Part shown: positions 7,719-16,225 of the stretch, piece by piece | How positions within the stretch are numbered: the stretch's first letter is position 1 | Layout of the letters: each line of letters begins with the position of its first letter | NCBI GenBank assembly: GCA_018818105.1 | Contig: JAHISK010000130.1 | Location: 1 to 58,822 of the forward strand | From: Candidatus Omnitrophota bacterium | Lineage (GTDB): Bacteria > Omnitrophota > Gorgyraeia > Duberdicusellales > 4484-171 | Direction: 5' to 3' | Length of the DNA: 58,822 nt | Notes under the pieces: model-generated | Databases searched by the model: none | The model's input: only the letters and a program-made list of their open reading frames with translations | What the model was told of the DNA's origin: nothing | Position numbers and translations under genes: made by a program

Positions 7719-8762
7719 TTACAATTTTTTTAATTCTTTTAAGGCAGATTTGAGATGTTCTAAAGACTGGCGGTCAGCAAGCAACGCGTACTTGGGAGTA
7801 TCTATAAAAACAACATCATTTATCCCCATAACTAAAACTTCTTTACCGGCACCGTTGACATATATAAGATTATTTTTTCCTTCCTTAACAAAAACTTTCC
7901 CCTTCTTTACATTATTATTTTTCCTTTTTGATAAAACTTCATATACAGCATTCCAATTTCCAAAATCTTTCCATTTAAAACTTCCTTTAACTACCCTGGC
8001 GCGTTTAGTTTTTTCCATAATTGCTTTATCAAAAGGAATTTTATCTATTCTTTTATACAGCTGATCTAACTTTCTACCTGAAGGGATAGCTTTATCTAAA
8101 ACCTTACTAAAAGCGTCATAAAATCCATAATATTTTCTAAACTCATTATCTAAAACTTCTAAGGTAGATATAAATATACCGCTATTATAATAAACGCTGC
8201 CTTTTTTTATAAGATTCTTGGCACAACTAAGAGAAGGTTTTTCCAAGAATTTCTTCACAGAAAAAACATCTTTACTAATTTCTTTCCCCGCTTGAATATA
8301 GCCAAAATTAGAAGTAGGCTGAGTAGGTACAATACCTAAAGTACATATCCCACCTCTACACGCTAAAGCTAAAGCTTTTTTTAATACCGAATAAAAATGG
8401 GTTTCTTCATCAATAAGATGGTCTACGGGAGAAATAACAACTTTACTTTCTAAGGGGAATCTCTTTTTCAAATAAAAAAGAGAAAGCAAAACTGCCGGCG
8501 CGGTATTTTTAGATTCCGGTTCAAAAATAATATTTTCTTTTTTAATCTGTCCTAATTTATAAAGCGCAAAGGCTTCTCCTTTATTAGCCGCTAGAAAAAT
8601 ATTTTCACGGGAAGTGACCTTCAAAAAACGCTTTATCGTTAACTCTAATGGCGAAAACCCAAAAACATCTAAGAAATTTTTGCTCCTATACTCTGAAAGC
8701 GGCCATAACCTTAAAGACTGCCCCCCACAAAGAATCAAAACAATGGGTTCATTTGATTTCAT
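7719..8762 (-). CDS. manC: Mannose-1-phosphate guanylyltransferase
   Basis: The protein has 347 aa, the single-domain GMP form without the isomerase cupin. It makes GDP-mannose from mannose-1-P and GTP for glycans. The nucleotidyltransferase signature LCGGQSLRLWPLSEYRSKNFL is at residues ~12-32 (canonical GGxGxRLWPLSR..PKQ, here with Ser replacing the second Gly and N in place of the usual Q). Also present are the NTAPA segment, VVISPVDHLI, FGYIQAG, VKKFLEKPS, YYNSGIFI and FKWKDFGNW. It overlaps the end of the upstream beta-propeller gene by 14 nt, so translation is probably coupled. It would feed exopolysaccharide or protein O-mannosylation. Confidence 0.9.
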   Translation of the reverse strand: MKSNEPIVLILCGGQSLRLWPLSEYRSKNFLDVFGFSPLELTIKRFLKVTSRENIFLAANKGEAFALYKLGQIKKENIIFEPESKNTAPAVLLSLFYLKKRFPLESKVVISPVDHLIDEETHFYSVLKKALALACRGGICTLGIVPTQPTSNFGYIQAGKEISKDVFSVKKFLEKPSLSCAKNLIKKGSVYYNSGIFISTLEVLDNEFRKYYGFYDAFSKVLDKAIPSGRKLDQLYKRIDKIPFDKAIMEKTKRARVVKGSFKWKDFGNWNAVYEVLSKRKNNNVKKGKVFVKEGKNNLIYVNGAGKEVLVMGINDVVFIDTPKYALLADRQSLEHLKSALKELKKL

Positions 8763-10218
8763 TTAATTCCTTTACCCTTTTAGAAAAATGTCCGCCAGTA
8801 TACCCATCAATAATAGCATCTAATTCTTTTAACCGCAACTGTTTTTGAAATAACTCATCACCAAATAATGAAGAAGTTTTAATTTCTCTCTTTAACCGCA
8901 ACCGCTCAAAATATACCCTATTTAGTTCATCAATCAAATCTAAGCGCAACTGAGTATTAAGCCTGCTTCTTGTATCAACATCATCTTCATAAGAATTCCA
9001 AATAACATTAGCAACATCCCAGGAAAACCCCACCGACCAATCACGCGGCCCAACAAAAGCCCTCCCATCATAGTTATTTGTACCCGCGGTTCCATAAATA
9101 GTCTTATTAAAATCTAAATCCACACTAGGGAACAACGCTCTAAATTTAAGGCCATTTCTCCACCTCTTTATTTTATCAGGATGTATCTCGTTATACAGTA
9201 ATGCCGCGGTTTGAATTTCTTCTATGGCAGGCTCATTCTTTAACAATTCTTCTAGTCCATTCTTTGCTGAACCCTTTAAAAAAGAATCTTCGCTTACAAA
9301 AACACCGTTTGAAGTAGCTAAATAAACCCTATCATTAAAACTGACTTCTACCCAATTAATCTTTGCGGACAACACTCCCGCGGAAATATTCTGAGATATT
9401 TTTTGGTCTAAATCAACCTTTAAAAATCCTTTGGAAGCAGCTAAATAGATAGAATTTTTCTCATTTTTTTTCTGCCCTAAAGAATTTATATCCAGATTAT
9501 CTATCCCTTCAATATACAGTTTAACCCAACTTTGCCCCTTATCTAAAGAAACAAACAATCCTTGATTTGTTCCCAGCCAAATTTTGCTTTCATCGAAAAT
9601 ATCTACTTTTATAATATTCGCGATTATTCCAATTTTATCTTCAACATCAGCACTTCTAACAACAAACACTCTCCTCGCTGAATTCTGCTCTGTTAAAACA
9701 TAAACTCCTTTGCTGGAAGCAATATATACCGCCTCTTGGGTCGCGGCAATAGAATACACAGCCGCGTCATTTCTTAAATTTCTGATCCTTTCCCAATTTA
9801 AAATATCATCACTGGCAAAATAAATCCCGGCTGTTGTTCCTACATAAATTTTGTCCCTAACCTTAACTGCAGTTAAAATTGATTCCTCATCACTAGATGT
9901 AAATACCGTCTCAACCTTATTACCTACCTTAAAAATATGCCGACTCGCCACTACATACAAAATATTAGCTAAATAGGGATCAAAAAAAAGATGTTGAACC
10001 GTTTCATCCTTAAAAACAGACACCTTTTCAAAAGTCTGGCCGCCGTCCTGACTCTTAAAAAGAGAATTATCCGAAGCAATATACATAAGCTTTGGATTCA
10101 AAGGCGAAACAACTACCCGCCTAATCCGAGCATCTTCCACGCCCTCGACCCTAGCAAACATTGAAAAACCGTTATGGAAAGGAAAAACCAAAAGCAAGAA
10201 AAAAATAGCAAATCTCAT
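8749..10218 (-). CDS. Secreted beta-propeller-like (BNR/YCF48-like) protein
   Basis: The protein has 489 aa from the ATG at 10218, which has an AGGAGGTG Shine-Dalgarno 7 nt upstream. A longer frame up to 10311 reads through an intergenic palindrome and is rejected. It has a signal peptide (RFAIFFLLLVFPFHNGFS). Residues ~25-320 contain about five to six propeller-like units with recurring phrases such as LFKSQDGGQTFEKVS, GIYFASDDILNWERI, GLFVSLDKGQSWVKL and GVFVSEDSF, as in BNR or YCF48-like propellers. The C-terminal ~170 residues include RWRNGLKFRALFPSVDLDF, possibly a membrane-associated segment, and a charged coiled-coil-like helix. The specific role is unknown. It overlaps manC. Confidence 0.7.
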   Translation of the reverse strand: MRFAIFFLLLVFPFHNGFSMFARVEGVEDARIRRVVVSPLNPKLMYIASDNSLFKSQDGGQTFEKVSVFKDETVQHLFFDPYLANILYVVASRHIFKVGNKVETVFTSSDEESILTAVKVRDKIYVGTTAGIYFASDDILNWERIRNLRNDAAVYSIAATQEAVYIASSKGVYVLTEQNSARRVFVVRSADVEDKIGIIANIIKVDIFDESKIWLGTNQGLFVSLDKGQSWVKLYIEGIDNLDINSLGQKKNEKNSIYLAASKGFLKVDLDQKISQNISAGVLSAKINWVEVSFNDRVYLATSNGVFVSEDSFLKGSAKNGLEELLKNEPAIEEIQTAALLYNEIHPDKIKRWRNGLKFRALFPSVDLDFNKTIYGTAGTNNYDGRAFVGPRDWSVGFSWDVANVIWNSYEDDVDTRSRLNTQLRLDLIDELNRVYFERLRLKREIKTSSLFGDELFQKQLRLKELDAIIDGYTGGHFSKRVKELNEIK

Positions 10219-10249
10219 TATAAACACCTCCTTATTTTTTTGCTCCACA

Positions 10250-10345
10250 AAAAAATAGAGCATTGGAGCATTAGACCATTTAAACATTAGAAAAAATAAA
10301 AAAATGCCCAATGCGGTCTAATGCTCCAATGTTCAAATGCTCAAA
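10250..10345. repeat. Imperfect palindrome of GAGCATTGGAGCATTAGACC words
   Basis: The left arm (GAGCATTGGAGCATTAGACCATTT) pairs with the right arm (GCGGTCTAATGCTCCAATG...ATGCTC) around an AT-rich centre. It lies upstream of the beta-propeller gene and could form an RNA hairpin in its leader. Confidence 0.75.
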
Positions 10346-10526
10346 AATAGAAAATTTTACCCTCTCATATAATAGACGATTGAATTGACTAAATTCTTTC
10401 AAAAAATATTTAAATTTTTTACAAGTATAAAAGTATAAACTTCCCCACACCTAAAAATCTAAATAATTATCCCCAAAGGTAATTTTCTTGAAAAATGATA
10501 GATAATGACGTTTTGGCAATAAAAAG

Positions 10527-10599
10527 TGCCGAGGAAGGGAGTTGAACCCCTGACGCAGGGATTTTCAGTCCCTCGCTCTACCGCCTGAGCTACCTCGGC
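10527..10599 (-). tRNA. tRNA-Phe (GAA)
   Basis: The cloverleaf is complete in 73 nt: acceptor GCCGAGG/CCTCGGC with U8-A9, D-arm GCTCAGGCGGTAGAGC, anticodon arm AGGGA-CTGAAAA-TCCCT giving anticodon GAA, and T-loop GTTCAAC. The discriminator base is A. CCA is not encoded. It is transcribed on the minus strand and stands alone between the spoVG-dprA-comM-yraN operon and the beta-propeller gene. Confidence 0.96.
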
Positions 10600-10890
10600 A
10601 TTCAAATAAGACTAGCGAACAACAGATATTTTTGAAGTTTTAATCTAGAATTCACATTAGAACACAATACGCAAATTCTAGATTAAAAGAATTATAGCAT
10701 AGGAGTGTTTTTAGGCAAGGATTTTTTGAAGTCAAAAAAATCATTTCATATTTTTTACAGCTTCTCCAATTCTTATTTATTTTATCTACAATTTCTCTAG
10801 GATTATTTCTTTTCATAATAGTCATAATTATACCAAACATCCCTAAAAATAGGAATATATATTTTACGTGCTCTTGTCGCGATTTTTAGC
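10600..10890. other. Intergenic gap between tRNA-Phe and yraN
   Basis: AT-rich. It contains an inverted pair of TTTTAATCTAGAATT / AATTCTAGATTAAAA-like words (about 10638-10690). A 62-codon minus-strand frame here has no family features and is not called. Confidence 0.5.
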
Positions 10891-11262
10891 TCAACCTACC
10901 CGCCAAAACGTAATATTCTGATAATGCGTAACGCGTTCTATACTGCTGTTCTCCCCTAAAACAATACATACCGCGTCTATTCGATAAACACCAGCATGCT
11001 TTTTTAGCGCGGTATATGCCGCGGCATTTCTCTTTAGTTTATTAATTTTTTTCCAGTTTATCGAATCTTCCGGCGAACCAAACTGCTGTCCAACCTTAGT
11101 TCTTACTTCCACAAACACAAGAGCCTTTTTATCCCAGGCAATCAAATCGATTTCGCCATATTTATTTCTATAATTCCGCTCAATAATTTCATACTTTTTC
11201 TCTCGTAAATACTTCGCGGCAATCAGCTCTCCGTTATAACCGATTTCAAGATTTTTGTTCAA
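10891..11262 (-). CDS. yraN: YraN/UPF0102 nuclease-like protein
   Basis: The protein has 123 aa. The family has a PD-(D/E)xK nuclease fold related to Holliday-junction resolvases. Members are usually annotated as YraN-family or endonuclease-like, with function not firmly known. Seen are GYNGELIAAKYLREKKYEIIERNYRNKYGEIDLI and VFVEVRTK, supplying the acidic and lysine residues of the motif (E37, D39, E52-x-K pattern approximate). It overlaps comM by 4 nt and is the last gene of the operon, the common yraN/comM/dprA neighbourhood in bacteria. Confidence 0.92.
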   Translation of the reverse strand: MNKNLEIGYNGELIAAKYLREKKYEIIERNYRNKYGEIDLIAWDKKALVFVEVRTKVGQQFGSPEDSINWKKINKLKRNAAAYTALKKHAGVYRIDAVCIVLGENSSIERVTHYQNITFWRVG

Positions 11263-12797
11263 CCGCCATCCTTATCCTGCGGACGGTACTGCAAAGCCTC
11301 GGCTATATGAGAAACCTCTATATCCTGAACATTTTCTAAATCAGCAACGGTACGGGCGATTTTTATCATTTTAAAATACGCCCGCGCAGAAAGCTGAAAA
11401 TTCGCTCCAGCATTAATAAGCACTTGATTTACTTCTTTAGACAGCCGGCAGTATTTTTTAATATGCTTATTACGCATTTCAGCGTTAGTATAAATACCTT
11501 CTTTATCAAACCGTCTTTGCTGTAAGTCTCTTGCTTTTACTACCCTCTGCCTAATTTTTTCCGATAATTCTAATGACTTTTTTATCCTTTCATCACAGGA
11601 AAGGACTTTTATATCTACCACAGGAACTTCAACATATAAATCTATTCTATCTAAAACCGGCCCGGAAATCCTTTTTTTATATTTTTCAATCTCACGCCGA
11701 GTACAAATACAAGTTTTCTTAGGATGATATAGATAACCACAAGGACAAGGATTCGCTGAAGCAATCAGCGTAAATTGAGACGGAAAAGTTATTTTTTCTT
11801 TGCTTCGGCAAATGCTAATGCACCCGTCTTCCAACGGCTGACGTAACGCTTCCAACGCTGTTCGGGGAAATTCGTTAAACTCGTCTAAAAACAATACTCC
11901 CCGATGAGCCAAACTCACCTCTCCGGGTTTTATTCTACTTCCTCCACCGATAAGTCCCGCGGGAGAAATTGTATGGTGCGGCGCCCTGAAAGGACGCGTT
12001 GTCATTAGTGAACCTCGCGGCGGGATACGCCCGGAAGCAGAATAAATCTTGGTTACATCAAGCGATTCTTTTTCATTTAACAACGGCAGAATTCCCGGAA
12101 ACGCCCGCGCCAACATTGTTTTTCCTGAACCAGGACTGCCTACCATAAAAAGATTATGATTACCTGCCGCGGCAATTTCCATTGCTCTTTTTGCCTGCTC
12201 CTGACCTAAAACTTCTGACATATCAAATTCCGCTGCACTAACACTCTGTTCACTTTGATTGACTTTATATACTGCCAGTTCAAAAGTTATCTGACCGCAA
12301 AGAAAAAATAGTAACTGGCTAAGACTTTCCACGGGATACACATTAACACCTTTAACAACCGCGGCTTCATTAGCTGAAGCTTTAGGAAGAAATATGTTTT
12401 TAATACCTTTTTCTCTAGCAAACAACGCTAATAATAACGCGCCTTTAACATGCCTCAGGGTACCATCCAAAGAAAGTTCCCCAAAAAATACACTTTTTTC
12501 AGGCAATTTAAAACCCATAACTGTTGCTAATATCCCAACTGCTATCGGCAAATCATAAAACGATCCCTCTTTAGGCACATCCCCCGGCGCTAAATTAACC
12601 ATAATTCGTCTCTCGGGGAATTGAATGTTTGAGTTTATAATTGCTGTTCTCACCCGCTCCTTACTCTCAGCCACAGCTTTAGTCGGCAATCCCACTATAT
12701 CAAAAGCAGGAAGCCCTCGTGAAGCCACGTTAACTTCAACCTCCATTTCCATAGTATTAAGTCCCAAATTTAGTGCCGAAGCCACTTTAACTAACAT
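11259..12797 (-). CDS. comM: ComM/YifB-family Mg-chelatase-like AAA+ helicase
   Basis: The protein has 512 aa, full length. ComM is a hexameric helicase that promotes branch migration in natural transformation. It has an N-terminal ChlI-type domain (GLPAFDIVGLPTKAVAESKERVRTAI), a Walker A GSPGSGKT at about residue 217, Walker B region GVLFLDEFNEF, sensor segment TLIASANPCPCGY, and a C-terminal Mg-chelatase domain with the Cys-rich CPCGYLYHPKKTCICT. It overlaps dprA by 11 nt and yraN by 4 nt. Together with dprA this implies DNA uptake or recombination ability. Confidence 0.95.
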   Translation of the reverse strand: MLVKVASALNLGLNTMEMEVEVNVASRGLPAFDIVGLPTKAVAESKERVRTAIINSNIQFPERRIMVNLAPGDVPKEGSFYDLPIAVGILATVMGFKLPEKSVFFGELSLDGTLRHVKGALLLALFAREKGIKNIFLPKASANEAAVVKGVNVYPVESLSQLLFFLCGQITFELAVYKVNQSEQSVSAAEFDMSEVLGQEQAKRAMEIAAAGNHNLFMVGSPGSGKTMLARAFPGILPLLNEKESLDVTKIYSASGRIPPRGSLMTTRPFRAPHHTISPAGLIGGGSRIKPGEVSLAHRGVLFLDEFNEFPRTALEALRQPLEDGCISICRSKEKITFPSQFTLIASANPCPCGYLYHPKKTCICTRREIEKYKKRISGPVLDRIDLYVEVPVVDIKVLSCDERIKKSLELSEKIRQRVVKARDLQQRRFDKEGIYTNAEMRNKHIKKYCRLSKEVNQVLINAGANFQLSARAYFKMIKIARTVADLENVQDIEVSHIAEALQYRPQDKDGG

Positions 12798-13644
12798 AAT
12801 ACTTGCCTTCTTCTTTACTCACTATTCCCCTAATATGCATAAGAGAAAGAACTGTTCCCAACTCTGCCGCCGAAACTTTTATTACTCGAGATAATTCATC
12901 TATCTCACAAGGCTCCTGAGCTAACTTCTTTAAAACTATCTGCTCCATCCGACTCAACCCTAAACTTGCTATATTGTCCCGCCCATTTTCTTGAGGATAT
13001 AGCCCATAACTTCCTAATATATCATTGGCTCCAGTTACTATACCAGCACCTTCTCTAATCAATTGCAGAGTTCCTTGAGACACAGCGCTGGTAATGGGTC
13101 CGGGCACAGCGAAAAGTTTACGTCCATATTTTTTAGTAAGCGCGGCGGTAATCAAAGAACCACTCCTCTGCCCTGCTTCAACAACTAGAGTTGCTTGAGA
13201 TAATCCAGCTACAATCCTATTTCGCCGAGGATATGTCCAACGCGCGGGAAGAAAATCACCTTCAAATTCAGAAATAATAAGCCCTCCATTTGCTAATATC
13301 TGCTTGTATAACTCTTCTTGATATTCAGGATGAATAAGGTCAATACCACAAGGCATAACCGCGATAGTTCTGCCTCCTGCCAAAAGAGCCGCTTTATGCG
13401 CCTGAGCGTCAATTCCATACATAAACCCTGAAACAATAGTTATCCCCGCGCGAGCCACTTTAGATACTAACTGATCCGTAACACGCCTGCCGTAACCGGT
13501 CATTTGCCGCGAACCTACAACCGCTAAACAATTGTCAAAAAGGCTACTATCCCAAACTCCCTTATAATAAAATCTTTGCGGGGGTTTATTAATTTGTTTA
13601 AGTAATTTAGGATATTTTAAATTATTGATTTGAACTACGTTCAT
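12787..13644 (-). CDS. dprA: DNA-processing protein DprA
   Basis: The protein has 285 aa. DprA loads RecA onto incoming single-stranded DNA in transformation. The Rossmann-like core is evident: VVGSRQMTGYG (43-52), VSGFMYGIDAQAHKAAL, AVMPCGID...PEYQEEL, GLIISEF, RRNRIVAGLSQATLVVEAGQRSGSLITA, and AVPGPI. A C-terminal winged helix (about 225-285) is present. The N-terminal SAM domain seen in longer homologues is missing, leaving only a short YPKLLKQINKPP lead. It overlaps spoVG by 23 nt. Confidence 0.95.
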   Translation of the reverse strand: MNVVQINNLKYPKLLKQINKPPQRFYYKGVWDSSLFDNCLAVVGSRQMTGYGRRVTDQLVSKVARAGITIVSGFMYGIDAQAHKAALLAGGRTIAVMPCGIDLIHPEYQEELYKQILANGGLIISEFEGDFLPARWTYPRRNRIVAGLSQATLVVEAGQRSGSLITAALTKKYGRKLFAVPGPITSAVSQGTLQLIREGAGIVTGANDILGSYGLYPQENGRDNIASLGLSRMEQIVLKKLAQEPCEIDELSRVIKVSAAELGTVLSLMHIRGIVSKEEGKYYVS

Positions 13645-13888
13645 ACGCTAACAACACCACTTCATTAAGCGCCTCTTTAGACGATGCCGTCAAAGGAAAA
13701 GCGTTACTATACCATTTCCCATCTTTACCTTGTTCACGAGGTCCTCCTACAAATAAACCATTCTTTCCCTTGATTACACGAAACCCCTTTACTAAAAACT
13801 CTCCTGAAATAGCCACATCACATATAGCTTTGATCGCGCCGTCACCATTAAACCTGTAAAGCTTATTAACCTTGAAATCTAAATTCAT
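13622..13888 (-). CDS. spoVG: Septation regulator SpoVG
   Basis: The protein has 88 aa. SpoVG is a small, site-specific DNA/RNA-binding regulator found in Gram-positive bacteria, spirochetes and several deep-branching Gram-negatives. Seen are AICDVAISGEFLVKGFRVIKG and KNGLFVGGPREQGKDGKWYSNAFPLT, matching the family core. The ATG at 13888 is preferred to a GTG nine bases earlier because the GGAGG lies 8 nt before it and the GTG overlaps the Shine-Dalgarno. It heads the spoVG-dprA-comM-yraN operon. Confidence 0.92.
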   Translation of the reverse strand: MNLDFKVNKLYRFNGDGAIKAICDVAISGEFLVKGFRVIKGKNGLFVGGPREQGKDGKWYSNAFPLTASSKEALNEVVLLAYERSSNQ

Positions 13889-14163
13889 ATCTACCACCTC
13901 CTTTTAATGATCCGCCTGCGGCGGAGAATTTACCGACTTTCTTACCCCTCACTTATATAGACGTAATATCTCAAAGAATTCTTTCAATTTTTTTAAATTT
14001 TTTTGAAAAATGTACTGCGGAAGGTTTTTTCTCGAATTACCCTATTCTTCCTTGACCCTTGACCCAGAATCATTTTAAATTTTTAAATATTATTTCTTTT
14101 AAATGCTAATTTTAAAATGTTAATTGTAAATTTAAAATTGCCGCCCCTTGACCCTACTAATAT
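13889..14163. other. Intergenic gap upstream of spoVG
   Basis: AT-rich. A CCTTGACCCTTGACCC word near 14050 and CCCCTTGACCC near 14145 resemble the iterated GGTCAAGGGGCAAGGGTCAGG word at 34.6 kb. No gene is seen. Confidence 0.5.
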
Positions 14164-14742
14164 CTACAATCGACTTTTAAAATGGCGGGAGATATCTTTA
14201 TCTTTATCTTTATCTTTATCTTTATCTTTATCTTTATTTTTATCATGAGAATGGCGACGCCAAGAATCAAGCACCATAATTAGGGTACGACCACCCTCAC
14301 TTTCAAACGACCAGCGTATACCCAAAATAAGCGTAGCGACTAAAAACTGAATGAAATATTTAGGCGCAAAAAATGATAAAAGAAACGAAATAATCATACC
14401 AATAAAAAAAATTCTTTTTCTCATTATTCCACCCTTATTAACTTCTTTATCCTTCCCTATTCCCAACGCTAATTTTGTCCTATTAATTAATTTTCGCGGC
14501 ACCTGATCAAACCGGCGTTTCTTATGCATTACCTGCGCTAAAGAAGCTATATTAAGCCGTCGTAAACAAAAAACACAACCAGCAATATGATACTCAATAT
14601 CCTGACACCTCTCCTTACTTAATTTACCACCCAAATATTCTAGCAAAGCCTCATCATCATAACAATCAGAAGAGCTAACGTCTTTACTAAACTCTACATT
14701 CGTTTTCAAATATTTCTTAATTAATTCGTTTATCTTATCCAT
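14164..14742 (-). CDS. Putative zinc-finger anti-sigma factor
   Basis: The protein has 192 aa. The N-terminal ~60 residues match the anti-sigma zinc-finger pattern: DDEALLEYLGGKLSKERCQDIEYHIAGCVFCLRRL, with His-x3-Cys-x2-Cys. A hydrophobic pair of helices follows (IFFIGMIISFLLSFFAP; FIQFLVATLILGI at ~110-145). It ends in a highly charged tail with seven KD dipeptides encoded by a TTTATC hexamer array. It lies 126 nt downstream of the ECF sigma gene and would bind that sigma at the membrane. The intervening leader carries a hairpin shared with 18.1 kb. Confidence 0.75.
   Translation of the reverse strand: MDKINELIKKYLKTNVEFSKDVSSSDCYDDEALLEYLGGKLSKERCQDIEYHIAGCVFCLRRLNIASLAQVMHKKRRFDQVPRKLINRTKLALGIGKDKEVNKGGIMRKRIFFIGMIISFLLSFFAPKYFIQFLVATLILGIRWSFESEGGRTLIMVLDSWRRHSHDKNKDKDKDKDKDKDKDISRHFKSRL
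14191..14243. repeat. In-frame hexamer tandem repeat (TTTATC)n
   Basis: About seven to eight copies of TTTATC (GATAAA on the minus strand) encode the (KD)n tail of the anti-sigma factor. Copy-number change would lengthen or shorten the tail without a frameshift. Confidence 0.85.
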
Positions 14743-14813
14743 ATATACCCTCTAAATAATAGACGAAATAACTCCATCTTTTCTTTCAATTTACCAAAAA
14801 AATCTCCTTTAAA

Positions 14814-14870
14814 AATAATTATTTAGATTTTCAGTGGTTAGAAAAGTCTTTAATACTTTCCTATACCGTT
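14814..14870 (-). promoter_or_regulatory. Hairpin leader shared with 18.1 kb (copy A)
   Basis: On the minus strand ACGGTATAGG is followed by a GACTTTTC-TAACCACT-GAAAATC hairpin and CTAAATAATT. It starts at the sigma-gene stop and lies before the anti-sigma start. The same layout with near-identical sequence occurs at 18105-18157. The GGT word can also pair with ACC in the loop, giving a possible pseudoknot. There is no T-run after the stem, so it is not a plain terminator. Confidence 0.6.
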
Positions 14871-15438
14871 AAAAACTATCGCCCAAACCTCTTTTCTCTA
14901 ATTCTTTTTTAATTTTCTCTTTAGCCCGGGAAATTACAGTTGAAACAGTATTAATAGATATCCCTACTATGCCGGCAATTTCTTTATGCGTCCTCTCTTG
15001 AAGCAGATTTAAAGAAATAATTATTCTTTCTTTACCGGATAAAGCTTTGATAACCTCCTGGGTTACAAAAAACATATCTCTGTTAAAAAGATTTTGTTCA
15101 AAAGTATAATCCCTAAACACCGGAACATCAAAAACTAGATTCTGTTCCAACCGTACTTTATTCCGCATGAAATCAACTGTTTTGTTCGAAGTTACCATCG
15201 CCAGCCAACCAGGCATGAATTTAAAGTCTTTTAATTGCCTAAGCTTCTCACCTTTAAAAATTGTCAAAAACACTTCTTGAAAAATATCATCAATATCCGT
15301 TTCGTCATACCTAAAACCGCCTGTAGCTAACCGTTTGCGTATCGCCCAATACACTAATCTTGAGTATTTTTGGATAAATACATTCCATGCTTTTTTATCG
15401 TTCTTTAGGCACCGTTTTATAATTTTTGAATCATTCAT
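14869..15438 (-). CDS. ECF-type RNA polymerase sigma factor
   Basis: The protein has 189 aa. Region 2 is visible at about residues 20-95 (FIQKYSRLVYWAIRKRL, DIDDIFQEVFLTIFKGEKLRQL, FMPGWLAMVTSNKTVDFMRNK). Region 4 spans ~140-180 (RIIISLNLLQERTHKEIAGIVGISINTVSTVISRAKEKI), a helix-turn-helix. No region 1 or 3 is present, as expected for ECF sigma factors. The downstream gene encodes a zinc-finger anti-sigma, a standard pairing. The lipoprotein gene 30 nt upstream may belong to the same operon. Target promoters are unknown. Confidence 0.9.
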   Translation of the reverse strand: MNDSKIIKRCLKNDKKAWNVFIQKYSRLVYWAIRKRLATGGFRYDETDIDDIFQEVFLTIFKGEKLRQLKDFKFMPGWLAMVTSNKTVDFMRNKVRLEQNLVFDVPVFRDYTFEQNLFNRDMFFVTQEVIKALSGKERIIISLNLLQERTHKEIAGIVGISINTVSTVISRAKEKIKKELEKRGLGDSF

Positions 15439-15468
15439 AACTGTCGCGGCAGCATAATATATTGGCTT

Positions 15469-15879
15469 CTACAAAGAGCTTTCTCTCTCTATAAACTGTA
15501 TTATTTCCTCTTCGCTTACTTCTTCATAGTCGTCGGAATCAGCAAAATACTCTCTAAGAATAGCTATTGGCAGAAAAACATAAAAAGATAAAAATTTAAT
15601 ACAGGATTTAAAAGGGCCTTCAAATAACTCTGGATATTCGTTTCGGTAATACTTTTCAATGAATTCTCTTCTTCTCTTAAACCTCTCCCTTGCTAATTTT
15701 AAATTCTGAGGATATTGGCGCGATATATCTACCGTAAAGTAAGGCATTTCTGTTCTTCCCTTCTTAACTAAATATCCCTTATTTACTTCATTTCCTCTTA
15801 CAAATCTATACGCTGGAGAACAGCCTGATAAAATAAACAAAACAATTATGCCTATAGTTAAAATTTTTTTCTTATTCAT
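15469..15879 (-). CDS. Hypothetical lipoprotein
   Basis: The protein has 136 aa. The N-terminus KKKILTIGIIVLFILSGC is a clear lipoprotein signal with lipobox LSGC, so the mature protein starts at Cys19. The rest is charged and helical (KLARERFKRRREFIEKYYRNEYPELFEG), with one hydrophobic stretch (IKFLSFYVFLPIAIL) and an acidic C-terminus. No family is recognised. It lies 30 nt upstream of the sigma gene, so it could be cotranscribed and relate to envelope-stress signalling. That link is inference. Confidence 0.65.
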   Translation of the reverse strand: MNKKKILTIGIIVLFILSGCSPAYRFVRGNEVNKGYLVKKGRTEMPYFTVDISRQYPQNLKLARERFKRRREFIEKYYRNEYPELFEGPFKSCIKFLSFYVFLPIAILREYFADSDDYEEVSEEEIIQFIERESSL

Positions 15880-16225
15880 TTCCTACCCCCTACGCCTATC
15901 ATAGGTATTGTCAAAAGTTTCTTGTTTTTTTAAACTCTAAATCCTAAACACTAAACTCTAAATAAATCAAAAACATCAAACCCTAAACTAAAAACATTAA
16001 TAAATACAGTGTTTTCTCTTAAATTATCTTGTTTTAGATTTTGTGTTTTTCTCATTTGGGTTTATTTAGAGTTTAGGATTTAGTGTTTAATGAAACTCAG
16101 ATAATATTCTAAGGTAATCTTGATTTTTTTTCATAGTGCCACCTTAATTATCTTTTAAGAACTAAGCATACTATCGAATAAATATTTAAAAAGCTATCCA
16201 CGGAAAGACCAAAGAATAAAATTAA
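15880..16225. other. Intergenic palindrome of TAAACACTAAACTCTAAAT words
   Basis: A left arm at 15928-15990 (CTAAATCCTAAACACTAAACTC...) pairs with a right arm at 16058-16092 (GAGTTTAGGATTTAGTGTTTA) to form an imperfect inverted repeat. The left side carries GGTATTGTCAAAA at 15904-15916, the same 13-mer found beside palindromes at 26.7 and 58.4 kb. No gene is seen. Confidence 0.7.

Noticed and set aside
10219..10311. Upstream extension of the beta-propeller protein
   Set aside because: Codons come from the GAGCATTGGAGC palindrome. A strong Shine-Dalgarno and signal peptide fix the start at 10218.
10652..10840. 62-codon minus-strand frame right of tRNA-Phe
   Set aside because: No Shine-Dalgarno, no recognisable fold or motif, AT-rich composition like neighbouring non-coding sequence.
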